A DNA stretch of 64,000 nucleotides from Janthinobacterium sp. 344 (GCF_900112025.1 NZ_FOKL01000003.1:62001-126000); one strand, 5' to 3'. Positions 16,794 through 26,069 are shown, numbered from the stretch's first letter. The notes: a model not told the origin generated them from the sequence alone. A program made the numbers and translations.

Positions 16794-17339
16794 TTAATCC
16801 CATTGAATGCTTCCTTGAAGTAATGTGGTTTCAGTTGCAGTATTAAAGTCCACAACGATGATGGCTGACTGGTTCCTGTTCAAGGGCGGATCGTCTAATA
16901 TTAACGAAAATATTCCATCCTTTATTTTTATATCTTTGGTGGAAATATATTTCTCACCCTGCAAGATCCAAACGGTTCTCGCGTTCCACTCAGTGGGCGT
17001 CAATTCATAACCGCCGGTTAATTTGGGTTTCATTAATGCAAAGCCGAGGAAAATCATGCGCTGCGCATTTGCTGATGGCCGGCTTGAGACATGGATTTGG
17101 CCGGTAACTGGATCGATACGCGTGTCCATGACATCGAAGACGAAGTTCCGGTCCAAGGCGGTTGCAACTAACTGAACCGTACCGGCGTTATCCGAAACTA
17201 GGCTGGTCGGTGCAGACCGCAGCGTCGCGATGTCGACACCATATGAGGGATAGCTTCTCTCCGTGCTACCACCGCACGCGACAAGTAGCGCGAGAGCGAA
17301 TGCGCCGGTAGAAATCTGCGCCAGAATAGGTTTTTTCAT
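16794..17339 (-). CDS. Small lipoprotein of unknown function
   Basis: A 181-residue protein starting MKKPILAQIS, with a signal peptide ending in the lipobox LLVAC (Cys near residue 22). The mature part is predicted mostly beta strand, with FLGFALMKPKLTGGYELTPTEWN as a distinct patch. I do not recognise the family. It is the first gene of a three-gene operon; its stop TAA abuts the in-frame ATG at 16793 of the next reading frame. Starts further upstream (17372) are possible but would precede the signal peptide with an unusual 11-residue extension. The AT-rich gap upstream contains an inverted repeat. Confidence 0.65.
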   Translation of the reverse strand: MKKPILAQISTGAFALALLVACGGSTERSYPSYGVDIATLRSAPTSLVSDNAGTVQLVATALDRNFVFDVMDTRIDPVTGQIHVSSRPSANAQRMIFLGFALMKPKLTGGYELTPTEWNARTVWILQGEKYISTKDIKIKDGIFSLILDDPPLNRNQSAIIVVDFNTATETTLLQGSIQWD

Positions 17340-17804
17340 TGATGGGGTCGAATCAATCGGGAACGATGTCATTCATGGTTAATCAAAATCCAGCTTGCCT
17401 TCCGTGAATATTAATTGCATGGAATTTTACATGGCAATGTAAATGACTCCTGATTCCCATGTTCGCATTGAGTAATCGTCGGATATTGATTTTTATCAAA
17501 GTTATCACTTTTTTACGGAAATGGTTTGGGGTGGTTATTTTAAATAATATTTATTTTATTTCTCGTTCGTATATCTTGTTAATTAAAATTTTCTTATTTG
17601 CGACATACGAGTTTCACACTTGCATCCGGACGCTGGCCCTATGCAGATCGGCACGCGGCAGGCAATCGCCGCGACTGGAAAAAGTTTGTTTTTGCCATGG
17701 AACTGGCAAAAATACGTGGCCGTGGGCGGCAAGATCCGCTCCGCCACGGCATCAAATATGCTAAGTTGCGTCTGCAAATCTTGCCGACACCAACCCGGAC
17801 GCCC
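17340..17804. other. AT-rich intergenic region with inverted repeat
   Basis: This gap of 465 bases is markedly richer in A/T than its surroundings, especially 17380-17610. It separates the unknown lipoprotein operon (minus strand) from the dehydrogenase gene (plus strand), so it must hold both promoters. A perfect 7-bp inverted repeat TTTACAT-GGCA-ATGTAAA lies at 17426-17443, about 90 bases upstream of the lipoprotein start. Short open frames here show no coding character. Confidence 0.5.
17426..17443. promoter_or_regulatory. Inverted repeat, possible operator
   Basis: The arms TTTACAT and ATGTAAA are perfectly complementary and separated by GGCA. The position upstream of the lipoprotein operon in AT-rich DNA suits a regulator site, but no regulator gene is adjacent to assign to it. 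Confidence 0.4.
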
Positions 17805-18758
17805 ATGCCACCCGAACTCCTCATCCTCGCCCCCAGTCCCTCGGCTGCCGTCAACGCGCAGCTGGAGCAGCAATACAACTGCCATCACGCCTGGCAAGTG
17901 CCGGCGGATGACCGCCATGCCTGGCTGGCCGAGCGAGCGCCGGCCATCCGCGCCGTCGTCACGACGGGCGCGCTGGGCTTGAACGCCTCTGATATGGCCT
18001 TGCTGCCGGCGCTCGAAATCATCGCCGTCAATGGCGTCGGCCTCGATGGCGTGGCGCTCGACGTGGCGCGCGAGCGCGGCATCGCCGTCACCACCACGCC
18101 GAACGTCCTGACGGATGACGTGGCCGACCTCGCGCTGGGCCTGCTGCTGGCCAGTGCGCGGCACATCGCCGCACTCGACCGTTTCGTGCGCGACGGCGGC
18201 TGGGAGCGCCGCGAAGCCATCGCCCCCGCGTCCAGCCTGCGCGGCAAGACGGCCGGCATCTTCGGCTTCGGCCAGATCGGGCAAGCCATCGCGCTGCGCC
18301 TGGCCGCCTTTGGCATCCACGTGCGCTACTTCCAGCCGCGCGCCATCGCCGGCACCGACGTGCCGCGCGCGGCGTCCTTGCTGGCCCTGGCGCAGGAAAG
18401 CGATTATCTGATCGTCTGTGCGCCTGGCACGCCCGCCACGCGCAAGATTGTCGACCGCACCATCCTTGATGCGCTCGGTCCGCAAGGCACCCTGATCAAT
18501 ATCGCCCGCGGCGCCCTCATCGACGAGGAGGCCCTGATCGCCGCCTTGCAGGATGGCCACCTGGGCGCGGCCGGCCTCGACGTGTTTGCCGACGAACCGC
18601 GCGTGCCGGCCGCCCTGTGCGCCATGCCGAACGTGGTGCTGACGCCGCACGTGGGCAGCCTGACCGTGGAAACGCGCCACGCGATGGGCCAGCTGGTGGT
18701 CGATAACCTGGCCGCCCACTTCGCCGGCTTGCCCTTATTGACACCAGTAAGCGTATAA
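17805..18758 (+). CDS. D-2-hydroxyacid dehydrogenase (NAD(P)-dependent)
   Basis: A 317-residue member of the D-isomer-specific 2-hydroxyacid dehydrogenase family. The Rossmann motif GFGQIGQA lies near residues 151-158. The catalytic residues are Arg in NIARGALID (near 230), Glu in DVFADEPRVP (near 260) and His in LTPHVGS (near 282). It reduces a 2-keto acid to the D-hydroxy acid; the family includes glyoxylate and hydroxypyruvate reductases, and this one lacks features that decide between them. The ATG at 17805 is the natural family start; an upstream frame of about 70 codons has no similarity to the family. Confidence 0.88.
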   Translation: MPPELLILAPSPSAAVNAQLEQQYNCHHAWQVPADDRHAWLAERAPAIRAVVTTGALGLNASDMALLPALEIIAVNGVGLDGVALDVARERGIAVTTTPNVLTDDVADLALGLLLASARHIAALDRFVRDGGWERREAIAPASSLRGKTAGIFGFGQIGQAIALRLAAFGIHVRYFQPRAIAGTDVPRAASLLALAQESDYLIVCAPGTPATRKIVDRTILDALGPQGTLINIARGALIDEEALIAALQDGHLGAAGLDVFADEPRVPAALCAMPNVVLTPHVGSLTVETRHAMGQLVVDNLAAHFAGLPLLTPVSV

Positions 18759-18803
18759 GCCCGGAATGCACCGTTTTAATCAAGCATGAATGAAAGAGTA
18801 GCT

Positions 18804-19994
18804 ATGGAATTAAGTAAATCGCTGTTGCGCAAGCGCGGCGGACAGGACAGCGGCAAGGTGGGCATGATCGAGCTGTTCTTCGACCTGGTCTTCGTGTTTG
18901 CCGTGACGCAGCTGTCGCACGGCTTGCTGGGGCACCTGAGCGCCATGGGCTGGCTGCAGACGGGCTTGCTGCTGATGGCCGTCTGGTGGGTGTGGATCTT
19001 TACCTCGTGGATCACCAACTGGCTCGATCCGGAACGCATCCCCGTGCGCATCAGCCTGTTTGCGCTGATGCTGGGCGGCCTGATCATGTCGGCCTCGATT
19101 CCCGAAGCCTTCGGCACGCGGGGCCTGGCGTTCGCCGGCGCCTACGTGGCCATGCAAGTGTGCCGCCCCCTGTTTGCCTGGTGGGCCGTGCGCCATGAAG
19201 CGGTATCGCGCCAGCGCAATTTCCAGCGCATCGCCCTGTGGGCCGTGCTGTCCGGCATCTTCTGGATCGCCGGCGGCCTGGCCGACCCCGCCCAGCGCCT
19301 CTTCTGGTGGGCCGCCGCCTTGCTGATCGACCTGGCGGGCCCGTGGCTGCAGTTCGGCTTGCCTGGCCTGGGCCGTTCCTCGACGGCGGACTGGGATGTC
19401 GATGGCGGCCACATGGCCGAGCGCTGCGCGCTGTTCGTCATCATCGCCCTGGGCGAGTCCCTGCTGGTGACGGGCGCCACGTTCGCGGGTCTGGAATGGA
19501 CGGCCGGCAACTGGCTGGGCTTCCTGTCGGCCCTGGTCGGCAGCATCGCCATGTGGTGGATCTATTTTGACACGGGCGCCGAAGCGGGCCACCACCGCAT
19601 CGCCCACTCGAAGGATCCGGGGCGCATCGCGCGCAAGGCGTACACCTACATTCACGTGCTGATCGTCGGCGGCGTGATCGTTTCCGCCGTGGCCGATGAA
19701 CTGGCCCTCGTGCATCCGGACGAGGCGAGCTTCGCCGGCATCAGCGCCTTGCTGGGCGGTCCGATCCTGTATCTGCTGGGCAATGCGCTGTTTAAATGGG
19801 TCAGCAGCGACCGTGCCGCGCCGCCCCTGTCGCACCTGCTGGGCATCTTGATCATCCTGGCGCTGATCCCCATGGCGTATGGCCGCCTGTATGCACCGCT
19901 GACCCTGGCCTGCATCACCAGCTGCGTGCTGGTACTGGTGGCCGTGTGGGAACATATGGCCCTGCGCCGTCCGGCGCCTGAACTGGACCCTTAA
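18804..19994 (+). CDS. ltrA: Low temperature requirement protein A (LtrA) family membrane protein
   Basis: A polytopic membrane protein of 396 residues. The N-terminal block MIELFFDLVFVFAVTQLSHGL is the LtrA family signature, and about ten further hydrophobic segments follow, including ALFVIIALGESLLVTGATF. LtrA was named for cold growth of Listeria; its biochemical role is unknown. I chose the ATG at 18804 because GAAAGAG lies just upstream; an in-frame ATG six codons earlier (18786) lacks this. The stop overlaps that of the convergent LysR gene by four bases. Confidence 0.85.
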   Translation: MELSKSLLRKRGGQDSGKVGMIELFFDLVFVFAVTQLSHGLLGHLSAMGWLQTGLLLMAVWWVWIFTSWITNWLDPERIPVRISLFALMLGGLIMSASIPEAFGTRGLAFAGAYVAMQVCRPLFAWWAVRHEAVSRQRNFQRIALWAVLSGIFWIAGGLADPAQRLFWWAAALLIDLAGPWLQFGLPGLGRSSTADWDVDGGHMAERCALFVIIALGESLLVTGATFAGLEWTAGNWLGFLSALVGSIAMWWIYFDTGAEAGHHRIAHSKDPGRIARKAYTYIHVLIVGGVIVSAVADELALVHPDEASFAGISALLGGPILYLLGNALFKWVSSDRAAPPLSHLLGILIILALIPMAYGRLYAPLTLACITSCVLVLVAVWEHMALRRPAPELDP

Positions 19995-20893
19995 TCTGCC
20001 GGCAATGCCGCCGCGCGCAGCTGGGCAATAAACGCGCGCGCGGCGGGCGCCTGTTCGTGGCGGCGGAAGGCCGCCGCGATTTCCGAGCGGATCGGCGGCC
20101 CGGCCAGTTCGCGAAATAGCACGCCAGGCAATTGCACGCTGGCCATGACGGAATGGGGCACGATGGCGCAGCCCACGCCCAGCGACACTTCCGTCAAGAC
20201 GGCCACCAGGCCGCCCGGCCGCGACACCACCTGCGCCGCAAAGCCGCCGCGCCGGCTCACTTCCACCGTTCCCCATTCCTGTTCCGGCACGATGAATGCC
20301 TGCTGCGCCAGCGCGGACGCGTGCACGGCCTCCAGCCGGGCCAGCGGGCTGCCGGCGTGCACGGCCAGCACGAAGCGGTCGCGCAGCATCACGACGCTGG
20401 CGATGCCTTCCGGATAATGCAGGGGCGGACGCACGAAAGCCAGGTCGACGCGGCCCTGGTCCAGCAAGTCCGGCAAGGTCTCCATCGGGTATTCGCGCGC
20501 GCTGATGTGGATGCCGGGGTGGCTGGCGCGAAAGCGGGCAAACTGGCCCTGCAGCACGCCGGCATAGGCGGCCGAGGCGACATAGCCGATCTCCAGGCGT
20601 CCCAGCTCGCCGCGCCCGGCCCGCCGCGCCACTTCCTGCGCCTGCGCCAGCTGGGCCAGCGCGCGCGCCGCTTCCAGCACGAACAGTTCGCCGGCCGCCG
20701 TCAGGGCCACGGCGCGCTTGCTGCGCTGGAACAGCCGCGTACCGAGCAGGCTTTCCGTTTCCTGCACCTGCTTGGTCAGCGCGGGCGGCGAAATGCCCAG
20801 CTCGACGGCGGCGCGCGCGAAGTGCAGGCTGTGCGCGACGGCCAGCACGCAGCGGAAATGCCGCAGCTCCAGGGATTTTTCTGTATTCACCAT
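19991..20893 (-). CDS. LysR-family transcriptional regulator
   Basis: A 300-residue LysR regulator. The N-terminal winged helix (about residues 8-67) carries RHFRCVLAVAHSLHFARAAVELGISPPALTKQV, and a periplasmic-binding-like effector domain follows from residue 95. The ATG at 20893 gives the usual short lead; a longer in-frame version from 20938 would cross the promoter region. It is divergent from the DHA2-family transporter 64 bases away, and the gap contains an inverted repeat, which is the normal arrangement for a LysR protein controlling its neighbour and itself. The inducer is unknown. Confidence 0.88.
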   Translation of the reverse strand: MVNTEKSLELRHFRCVLAVAHSLHFARAAVELGISPPALTKQVQETESLLGTRLFQRSKRAVALTAAGELFVLEAARALAQLAQAQEVARRAGRGELGRLEIGYVASAAYAGVLQGQFARFRASHPGIHISAREYPMETLPDLLDQGRVDLAFVRPPLHYPEGIASVVMLRDRFVLAVHAGSPLARLEAVHASALAQQAFIVPEQEWGTVEVSRRGGFAAQVVSRPGGLVAVLTEVSLGVGCAIVPHSVMASVQLPGVLFRELAGPPIRSEIAAAFRRHEQAPAARAFIAQLRAAALPAD

Positions 20894-20900
20894 GAGTGAA

Positions 20901-20922
20901 TTATAAGGCGCCCATCTTATAA
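20901..20922. promoter_or_regulatory. Inverted repeat between LysR and MFS genes, likely operator
   Basis: The perfect 7-bp arms TTATAAG and CTTATAA are separated by eight bases (GCGCCCAT). The element sits in the 63-base gap between the divergent genes, where a LysR regulator would bind, and overlaps the space available for both promoters. Confidence 0.65.
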
Positions 20923-20956
20923 CAGGAAGTAACGTCAACCTGCTTACAATCGGCGC

Positions 20957-22474
20957 ATGAAGAATACCAACTGGACCTTATATACGTGTTCGGGCGTGTG
21001 CGCCCTGATCATGCTCGACACCAACGTCGTGGCCGTTTCCTTGCCCTCGATCGCCCGCAGCCTGAACGCCAGCTTCGTCGACGTGGAATGGGTGGTCAGC
21101 GCCTACATGCTGGCCTTCGCCTCATTTCTGTTGCCTGCCGGCAGCATCGCCGACCGCCTGGGCCGCCGCACGGTGATGCTGCATGGCCTGGCCGTGTTCG
21201 CGCTGGCCTCGCTGTTGTGCGGCCTGGCCTGGACGCCGTTCGTGCTCAACGTGGCGCGCGCCGTCAAGGGCCTGGGCGCGGCGCTGCTGCTGACGTCCGC
21301 GCTGGCCGTCATCGGCCACACGTTTCACGCGGAAAAGGACAGGGCGCGCGCCTGGTCCGTGTGGGGCGCGGCGATGGGCGTGGCCATGACGGTGGCGCCG
21401 CTGCTGGGCGGCCTGGTCACGAGCGCCATCAACTGGCGCTGGATTTTCTATCTGAACCTGCCCGTCGTGGGCCTGTTGATGCTGCTGGTCAAGCGCCATG
21501 TGGAGGAGTCGAAGGATGCCTCGAACGCCAGTTTCGACCCGCTCGGCGCCGCGCTGTTCTCCGCTGGCCTGTTCTGCATCATCTGGGGCCTGATCGACGC
21601 CAGCGTGGCGGGCTGGGCCAGCCACGCCACCATGCTGCGCTTTGCGGCGGGCGCGGCGCTGTTGTGCGTCTTTGTCGTGGTGGAACGGCGCCAGCGCGCG
21701 CCGATGGTGGATTTGTCGCTGTTCGGCCGCCGCGTGTTCGTCGGCGCCGTGCTGGGCATGTTCGGCTACGCCATCGCCGCGCAAGTCATGATGACGTTCC
21801 TGCCCCTGTATCTGCAGAACGGCTTCGGCTTTTCCGCCGTGCTGGCCGGCTGCGCCATGCTGCCGTTTGCCGTCGCCATGGTGGTGTTTTCCCGGCTCGC
21901 GCCGCGCGCCATGCGGGTGCTGGACGACCGCGGCATATTGGTGACGGGCTTGCTGATCGTCGCCGCCGGCAACGTGGCCACGGCCCTGGCCGCCGCCAGC
22001 CTGCAGTATGGCTGGGTGGCGGCCGGCATGGTCGTCACGGGGGCGGGCGCCGGATTGCTGAACGGCACGACGCAAAAGGCCATCCTCGCCTGCATCCCCC
22101 GCGAACGCACGGGCATGGGCTCCGGCATCAGCACCACCACGCGCTTTGTCGGTATCGTGCTGGCCGTGGGCGCGCTGGGCGCCGTGCTGGCCCTGCGCAC
22201 GGCCGCATCGTTCGACAAGCTGGCGTGGCTGCACGGCTTGAAGGCCTCGCCCGAGATGATCGGGCGCATCGTCGCCGGCAACGCGGCCGAGGCCTTCGGC
22301 CAGCTGCCGCCGGCCCTGCAGGCCGTGGCGCAGGAAGCGGCCCGCCACGCCTTCATCGACGGCTTTGCCAGCGTGCTGTACCTGGCGGGCGGCCTGGCGG
22401 CCGTGGTGGCGGCGCTGGTGTTCGTGCTGGCCAGGCCGACGATAACCGTGCTGAAGCGGCCGGAAAAAGTGTAA
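20957..22474 (+). CDS. MFS drug-exporter-like transporter (DHA2, 14 TM)
   Basis: A 505-residue major facilitator protein of the DHA2 (EmrB/QacA) group, with fourteen predicted membrane segments. Typical motifs are visible: LDTNVVAVSLPSIARSL in helix 1, the motif A region GSIADRLGRRTVMLHG (about residues 61-76) and GAAMGVAMTVAPLLGGLV for motif C. Such proteins export toxic compounds with proton antiport across the inner membrane. The divergent LysR gene is the probable regulator. No membrane-fusion or outer-membrane partner is adjacent, so it works alone or with distant partners. Confidence 0.87.
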   Translation: MKNTNWTLYTCSGVCALIMLDTNVVAVSLPSIARSLNASFVDVEWVVSAYMLAFASFLLPAGSIADRLGRRTVMLHGLAVFALASLLCGLAWTPFVLNVARAVKGLGAALLLTSALAVIGHTFHAEKDRARAWSVWGAAMGVAMTVAPLLGGLVTSAINWRWIFYLNLPVVGLLMLLVKRHVEESKDASNASFDPLGAALFSAGLFCIIWGLIDASVAGWASHATMLRFAAGAALLCVFVVVERRQRAPMVDLSLFGRRVFVGAVLGMFGYAIAAQVMMTFLPLYLQNGFGFSAVLAGCAMLPFAVAMVVFSRLAPRAMRVLDDRGILVTGLLIVAAGNVATALAAASLQYGWVAAGMVVTGAGAGLLNGTTQKAILACIPRERTGMGSGISTTTRFVGIVLAVGALGAVLALRTAASFDKLAWLHGLKASPEMIGRIVAGNAAEAFGQLPPALQAVAQEAARHAFIDGFASVLYLAGGLAAVVAALVFVLARPTITVLKRPEKV

Positions 22475-22705
22475 CTGTTCAGCAATATTCAGGTGCGCGG
22501 CCTCTGCTTGTAATATGATGCCATCAAGAAATACATGGCAATCATATAACACGATCAATCAAGAGCGCCGAACAGAAGCTTAGCGAGCGGCAGTGAGTTG
22601 TGGCTGAGAAGCGGAGCTGTGCGAAGCACGGGGCCGCCGAGGCAGTGCGCAACGGAAGCCGCAAATCGCCACGCGCAGCAGGTGATGTTCGGTGCGGAGA
22701 ATCGC

Positions 22706-24274
22706 ATGCGCAGAAAACGCATTATCGTGACCAGCGTCCTGGTCGCCGTCATCGGCGTGGCCGCTCCCCTGAGCCTGGCCTTTTACTTGTCATCGGTGCG
22801 CGCCGAGCAGGGCGAGCAGGAACGCCTGCGCCTGCTGGCCGGCTACGCGCTCGAGCGCGCCCACCGTTCCATTGCGTCGGCCAGCGCCGCCCTGCGCAGC
22901 GCCGATGCGCTGGATCTGGCGCCGTGCTCTGAGGCGCATGTCCAGCAATTGCGCCGCATCACCATCACCACGCGCAGCATCGACGATATCGGCTACGTGC
23001 AAAACGGCTTGCTCAAATGCACGTCCACGGGCATCGAAGAGGCACGCATCGCCGTCACGCCCGCCGATTTCACCCTGGCCAACGGCACGGGCATCGATTT
23101 CAACCTGCGCCCCGTTGTCAGCGGCGGCAAGCGCATGGTGGGACTGTCCTACCGTGCCTACAAGGTACTGATCGATCCCGTGCGCTTTTCCGACGTCATC
23201 GTCGACAGCGATATCCAGATGGCCGTGGCGATCGGCAGGGAAGGCGTGCTCGACACCTTGCACCATCCCGACCCCGCGCTGGTGCAAAGCTTGCTCGCCG
23301 GGCTGCCGGCGACGGGGGACGCCGCGCACGACGGCAGCATCCATGCGACGCTGTACCGCGATGGCTTGACGGCCGTCATGATCGAGCCGCGCAGCAAGCT
23401 CAACGACAGGCTGCGCCGCGAACAGCTGCTGCTCCTGCCGCTGGGACTGCTGATGGCGGCCTTTATCTTCGGCATCGTCGTGTGGCTGTCGCGCCGGCGC
23501 CTGTCGCTGCGCGGCGAACTGGAGACGGCGGTCGAGCGGCGCGAATTCTTTGTCCACTATCAACCCATCATCGCACTCGACACGGGCGTATGCGTGGGCG
23601 CCGAGGCGCTGATCCGCTGGCGCCGCCCGGACGGCAGCATGATACGGCCCGACCTGTTCATCCCCGTGGCCGAGGAAAGCGACCTCATCTTGCCTATCAC
23701 GGACCAGGTGATCGCCTGCGTCATCGCCGACATGCGCGCCGCGCTGGTGGCCGACCGCGAACTGCACATCGCCATCAACCTGTGCGCCAGCGATATCGAG
23801 ACGGGCCGGGTGCTCGACGTGCTCGAGCGCGCCCTGGCCGGCACGGGCATCGAGGCGCAGCAGATCTGGCTGGAAGCGACGGAGCGGGGCTTCATCAACG
23901 TGGAAGCGGCGCGCGCCACGATCGAAAAGGCCAGGGCGCGCGGCCATGCGGTGGCCATCGACGACTTCGGCACCGGTTATTCCAGCCTGTCGAGCCTGCA
24001 AAACCTGCCGCTCGACGCCCTGAAAATCGACAAGTCCTTCGTCGATACCATCGGCACGGACGCGGCCACCAGCAGCGTCACGCCGCACATCATCGCCATG
24101 GCGCGCACCTTGAACATGCTGATCGTGGCCGAAGGAATCGAAACGCAGCGGCAAGCCGATTATTTGTTGGAACGCAAGGTCGAATTTGGCCAGGGCTGGC
24201 TGTTTGCGAAAGCGCTGCCGGCCGCGGAATTCCTCGCCTTTTACGCCACCCGCCGCCTGCCATCGCCCCCATGA
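22706..24274 (+). CDS. CSS-motif EAL-domain c-di-GMP phosphodiesterase
   Basis: A 522-residue membrane-bound phosphodiesterase. Two membrane segments flank a periplasmic CSS domain, which holds the pair of Cys (PCSEAH near residue 73 and KCTSTG near 103) whose disulphide controls this family. The C-terminal EAL domain has EALIRW, the Asn of AINLCASD, the Glu of EATERG, DDFGTGYSSL, the Lys of ALKIDKSF and the final EGIET, so all catalytic residues are present. It should cleave cyclic di-GMP to pGpG in response to periplasmic redox state. The ATG at 22706 has GGAG seven bases upstream. The stop overlaps the start of the next gene (ATGA). Confidence 0.9.
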   Translation: MRRKRIIVTSVLVAVIGVAAPLSLAFYLSSVRAEQGEQERLRLLAGYALERAHRSIASASAALRSADALDLAPCSEAHVQQLRRITITTRSIDDIGYVQNGLLKCTSTGIEEARIAVTPADFTLANGTGIDFNLRPVVSGGKRMVGLSYRAYKVLIDPVRFSDVIVDSDIQMAVAIGREGVLDTLHHPDPALVQSLLAGLPATGDAAHDGSIHATLYRDGLTAVMIEPRSKLNDRLRREQLLLLPLGLLMAAFIFGIVVWLSRRRLSLRGELETAVERREFFVHYQPIIALDTGVCVGAEALIRWRRPDGSMIRPDLFIPVAEESDLILPITDQVIACVIADMRAALVADRELHIAINLCASDIETGRVLDVLERALAGTGIEAQQIWLEATERGFINVEAARATIEKARARGHAVAIDDFGTGYSSLSSLQNLPLDALKIDKSFVDTIGTDAATSSVTPHIIAMARTLNMLIVAEGIETQRQADYLLERKVEFGQGWLFAKALPAAEFLAFYATRRLPSPP

Positions 24275-24624
24275 AACAGCCACGCTTTCCCTATTCCCTG
24301 CAACCGCTGCGCGTCCCGGGCGGCTGGCACATCACCGTCAACACCCTGTTCGAGGTGGAGCCGGGGCCCGATACCATGCAATGGTTCAGCAGCGCGCTGC
24401 TGCTATGGGGCAACTGCCGCGACAGCGGCTACTGCTTCAATTCTCATTTTGAACCGGAAGACGATCCCGATGGCGAGTTCGTGCTGGAGATGGGCAAGGT
24501 GGCCTACGACCGCCACGGCAAGATCGTCCAGGGCAGCGACACCTTCCTGGGCGAGTTTCGCACGCGCAGCAAGGCGGCGTTTGTTGCGCGGGTCGAGCAA
24601 TTCATGCAAGACCCGCTTGGGTGA
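24271..24624 (+). CDS. Small protein of unknown function, coupled to the phosphodiesterase gene
   Basis: A 117-residue protein without signal peptide or membrane segment, beginning MKQPRFPYSLQPLRVPGGWH. It contains NCRDSGYCFNSHFEPEDDPDG and ends in a helical segment RTRSKAAFVARVEQFMQ. I do not recognise the family. The ATG overlaps the stop of the EAL gene by four bases, so the two are translationally coupled. It could assist the phosphodiesterase, but the sequence gives no direct sign of that. It converges on the serine hydrolase gene three bases away. Confidence 0.7.
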   Translation: MKQPRFPYSLQPLRVPGGWHITVNTLFEVEPGPDTMQWFSSALLLWGNCRDSGYCFNSHFEPEDDPDGEFVLEMGKVAYDRHGKIVQGSDTFLGEFRTRSKAAFVARVEQFMQDPLG

Positions 24625-24627
24625 CGG

Positions 24628-25980
24628 TTACGGCTTGCGCGGCAAGACCACATCCTGGCCACCTTGCTTGAGCACGGCGTTGGCGATCTTGCCCGCCGCA
24701 TCGCGCGTAAAGGCCAGATCCGCGTCGATGGCGCGGAAGAAAAATTGGTCTTTCGCGCTGGCAAACAAAGGCGCCGAACCGACGCCCGTGCCGGCCGCTT
24801 CCAGTCCCTGCTTGCCCAGGGTCACGGTCAACGTGAAATCCTTGTCCAATGAATACTCGCCCACATACTCGGCCAGCGCGGCGCGCGGCAGTTCGATGGC
24901 GGCCTGCGGCTTTTTCAGCGGCGGCAAGGGCGTGCCGGGCAGCAAGGCGGACAAGCCCAGCGCATCGACGGTGCGCGCCGTATTCGTCAGCACCACCACG
25001 CCCCGCTTGCCGTCCGTCGTGAACGCCGCATAGCTGGTGTAGCCGCCCGTCTGGCCGCTGTGCCAGGCGTAGGCCTGGCCCTGTTGCTGCTCCAGCAGCC
25101 AGGCCAGGCCGATTTGCGTCTCGCTGCCGGGCGCCAGCGGGCGCTGCGGCTGGATCGCCAGCGCATACGGCCGCAGCGGCTTGAACATGTACGCTTGCAG
25201 GTAGGCCACCATGTCGCGCGCGCTGGAATACACGCCGCCGGCCGGCGCCACCACATTCAAGTCCCAGGCGGGTGTCGGCTCGCCCGACAGCAAATGGCCG
25301 GGCGCCAGGCGCGCCAGCATGCCGTGCGTAGGCTGGTTCGAGGTCGAGCGCATGCCCAGCGGCACGGCGATGCGCGACTGCAGCAGCGCTTCATAGCTGG
25401 TGCCGGCCTGTGCGGCCAGGGCCGTGCCCAGCACGGCGTAGCCGATATTCGAGTAGTCAAAGCGCGTGCCCGGCGCGTGCGGCAGCCGGTAGGCGGCGAG
25501 GAACTGCCGCTGTTTGGCTGGCGTGTAATCGGCATACGGGTTGGCGGGGTTTGCCGGCGTGAAATTGTCGGGCAGGCGTGGCAGCGAGGAGTAATGCGTG
25601 GCCAGGTCGAGCAGGCTGATCTGCTTGCCGTCGAAGGCAGGTACCGTATAGCCCGGCAGCAATGTGGCCACCGGTTCGTCGAGTTTGACTTTGCCTTCGG
25701 CGACGGCGTCGGCCAGCAGCAAGGCCGTCATGGTCTTCGTGACCGAGCCGATCTGGTAGACGGTATCGGCGCCCGGCTTGCCGGGTTTGCCAGGATGGGC
25801 CGTGCCAAAGCCGTAGACGGCGCTGTCCTTGCCGTCGATCACGGCGATGACGATGCTGGCGTGCATGCCCGTGCGCGTGAGGTCTTCCGCGCGCTGGCGC
25901 ACGGCGTCGTCGAGGGAGGGCGCGGCCAGGGCGGCGGTGCTCAGCAAACAGAGGGGGAGGAGGGCGAAGGTGGGTGTCAT
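24628..25980 (-). CDS. Exported class C beta-lactamase-like serine hydrolase
   Basis: A 450-residue exported protein (signal peptide to about residue 19, ALAA) of the beta-lactamase/penicillin-binding-protein-like family. The three active-site motifs are visible: SVTK near residue 79 (SxxK), YSN near 176 and HSG near 309 in place of the KTG box. A C-terminal lipocalin-like segment (YVGEYSLDKDFTLTVTLGKQG) follows, as in esterase or D-aminopeptidase-type relatives. Function as a true beta-lactamase is unlikely without the Lys of KTG. The decayed start of a related gene lies upstream at about 26070-26290. Confidence 0.85.
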   Translation of the reverse strand: MTPTFALLPLCLLSTAALAAPSLDDAVRQRAEDLTRTGMHASIVIAVIDGKDSAVYGFGTAHPGKPGKPGADTVYQIGSVTKTMTALLLADAVAEGKVKLDEPVATLLPGYTVPAFDGKQISLLDLATHYSSLPRLPDNFTPANPANPYADYTPAKQRQFLAAYRLPHAPGTRFDYSNIGYAVLGTALAAQAGTSYEALLQSRIAVPLGMRSTSNQPTHGMLARLAPGHLLSGEPTPAWDLNVVAPAGGVYSSARDMVAYLQAYMFKPLRPYALAIQPQRPLAPGSETQIGLAWLLEQQQGQAYAWHSGQTGGYTSYAAFTTDGKRGVVVLTNTARTVDALGLSALLPGTPLPPLKKPQAAIELPRAALAEYVGEYSLDKDFTLTVTLGKQGLEAAGTGVGSAPLFASAKDQFFFRAIDADLAFTRDAAGKIANAVLKQGGQDVVLPRKP

Positions 25981-26069
25981 GGGAACCTGTCAAGAGTTGG
26001 ACTGAACGGCAAGTTCACGCCAGCCCTTGGATAAAGTGGCTGGAATGAACGCCGAGCATAGGTCATCTA

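Noticed and set aside
17459..17764. Plus-strand open frame in the AT-rich gap
   Set aside because: No ribosome-binding site, no recognisable protein pattern, and hydrophobic residues only reflect the AT-rich codons.
24628..25980. Calling the serine hydrolase a true AmpC beta-lactamase
   Set aside because: The third motif is HSG, not KTG, and an extra C-terminal domain is present; a general serine hydrolase is safer.
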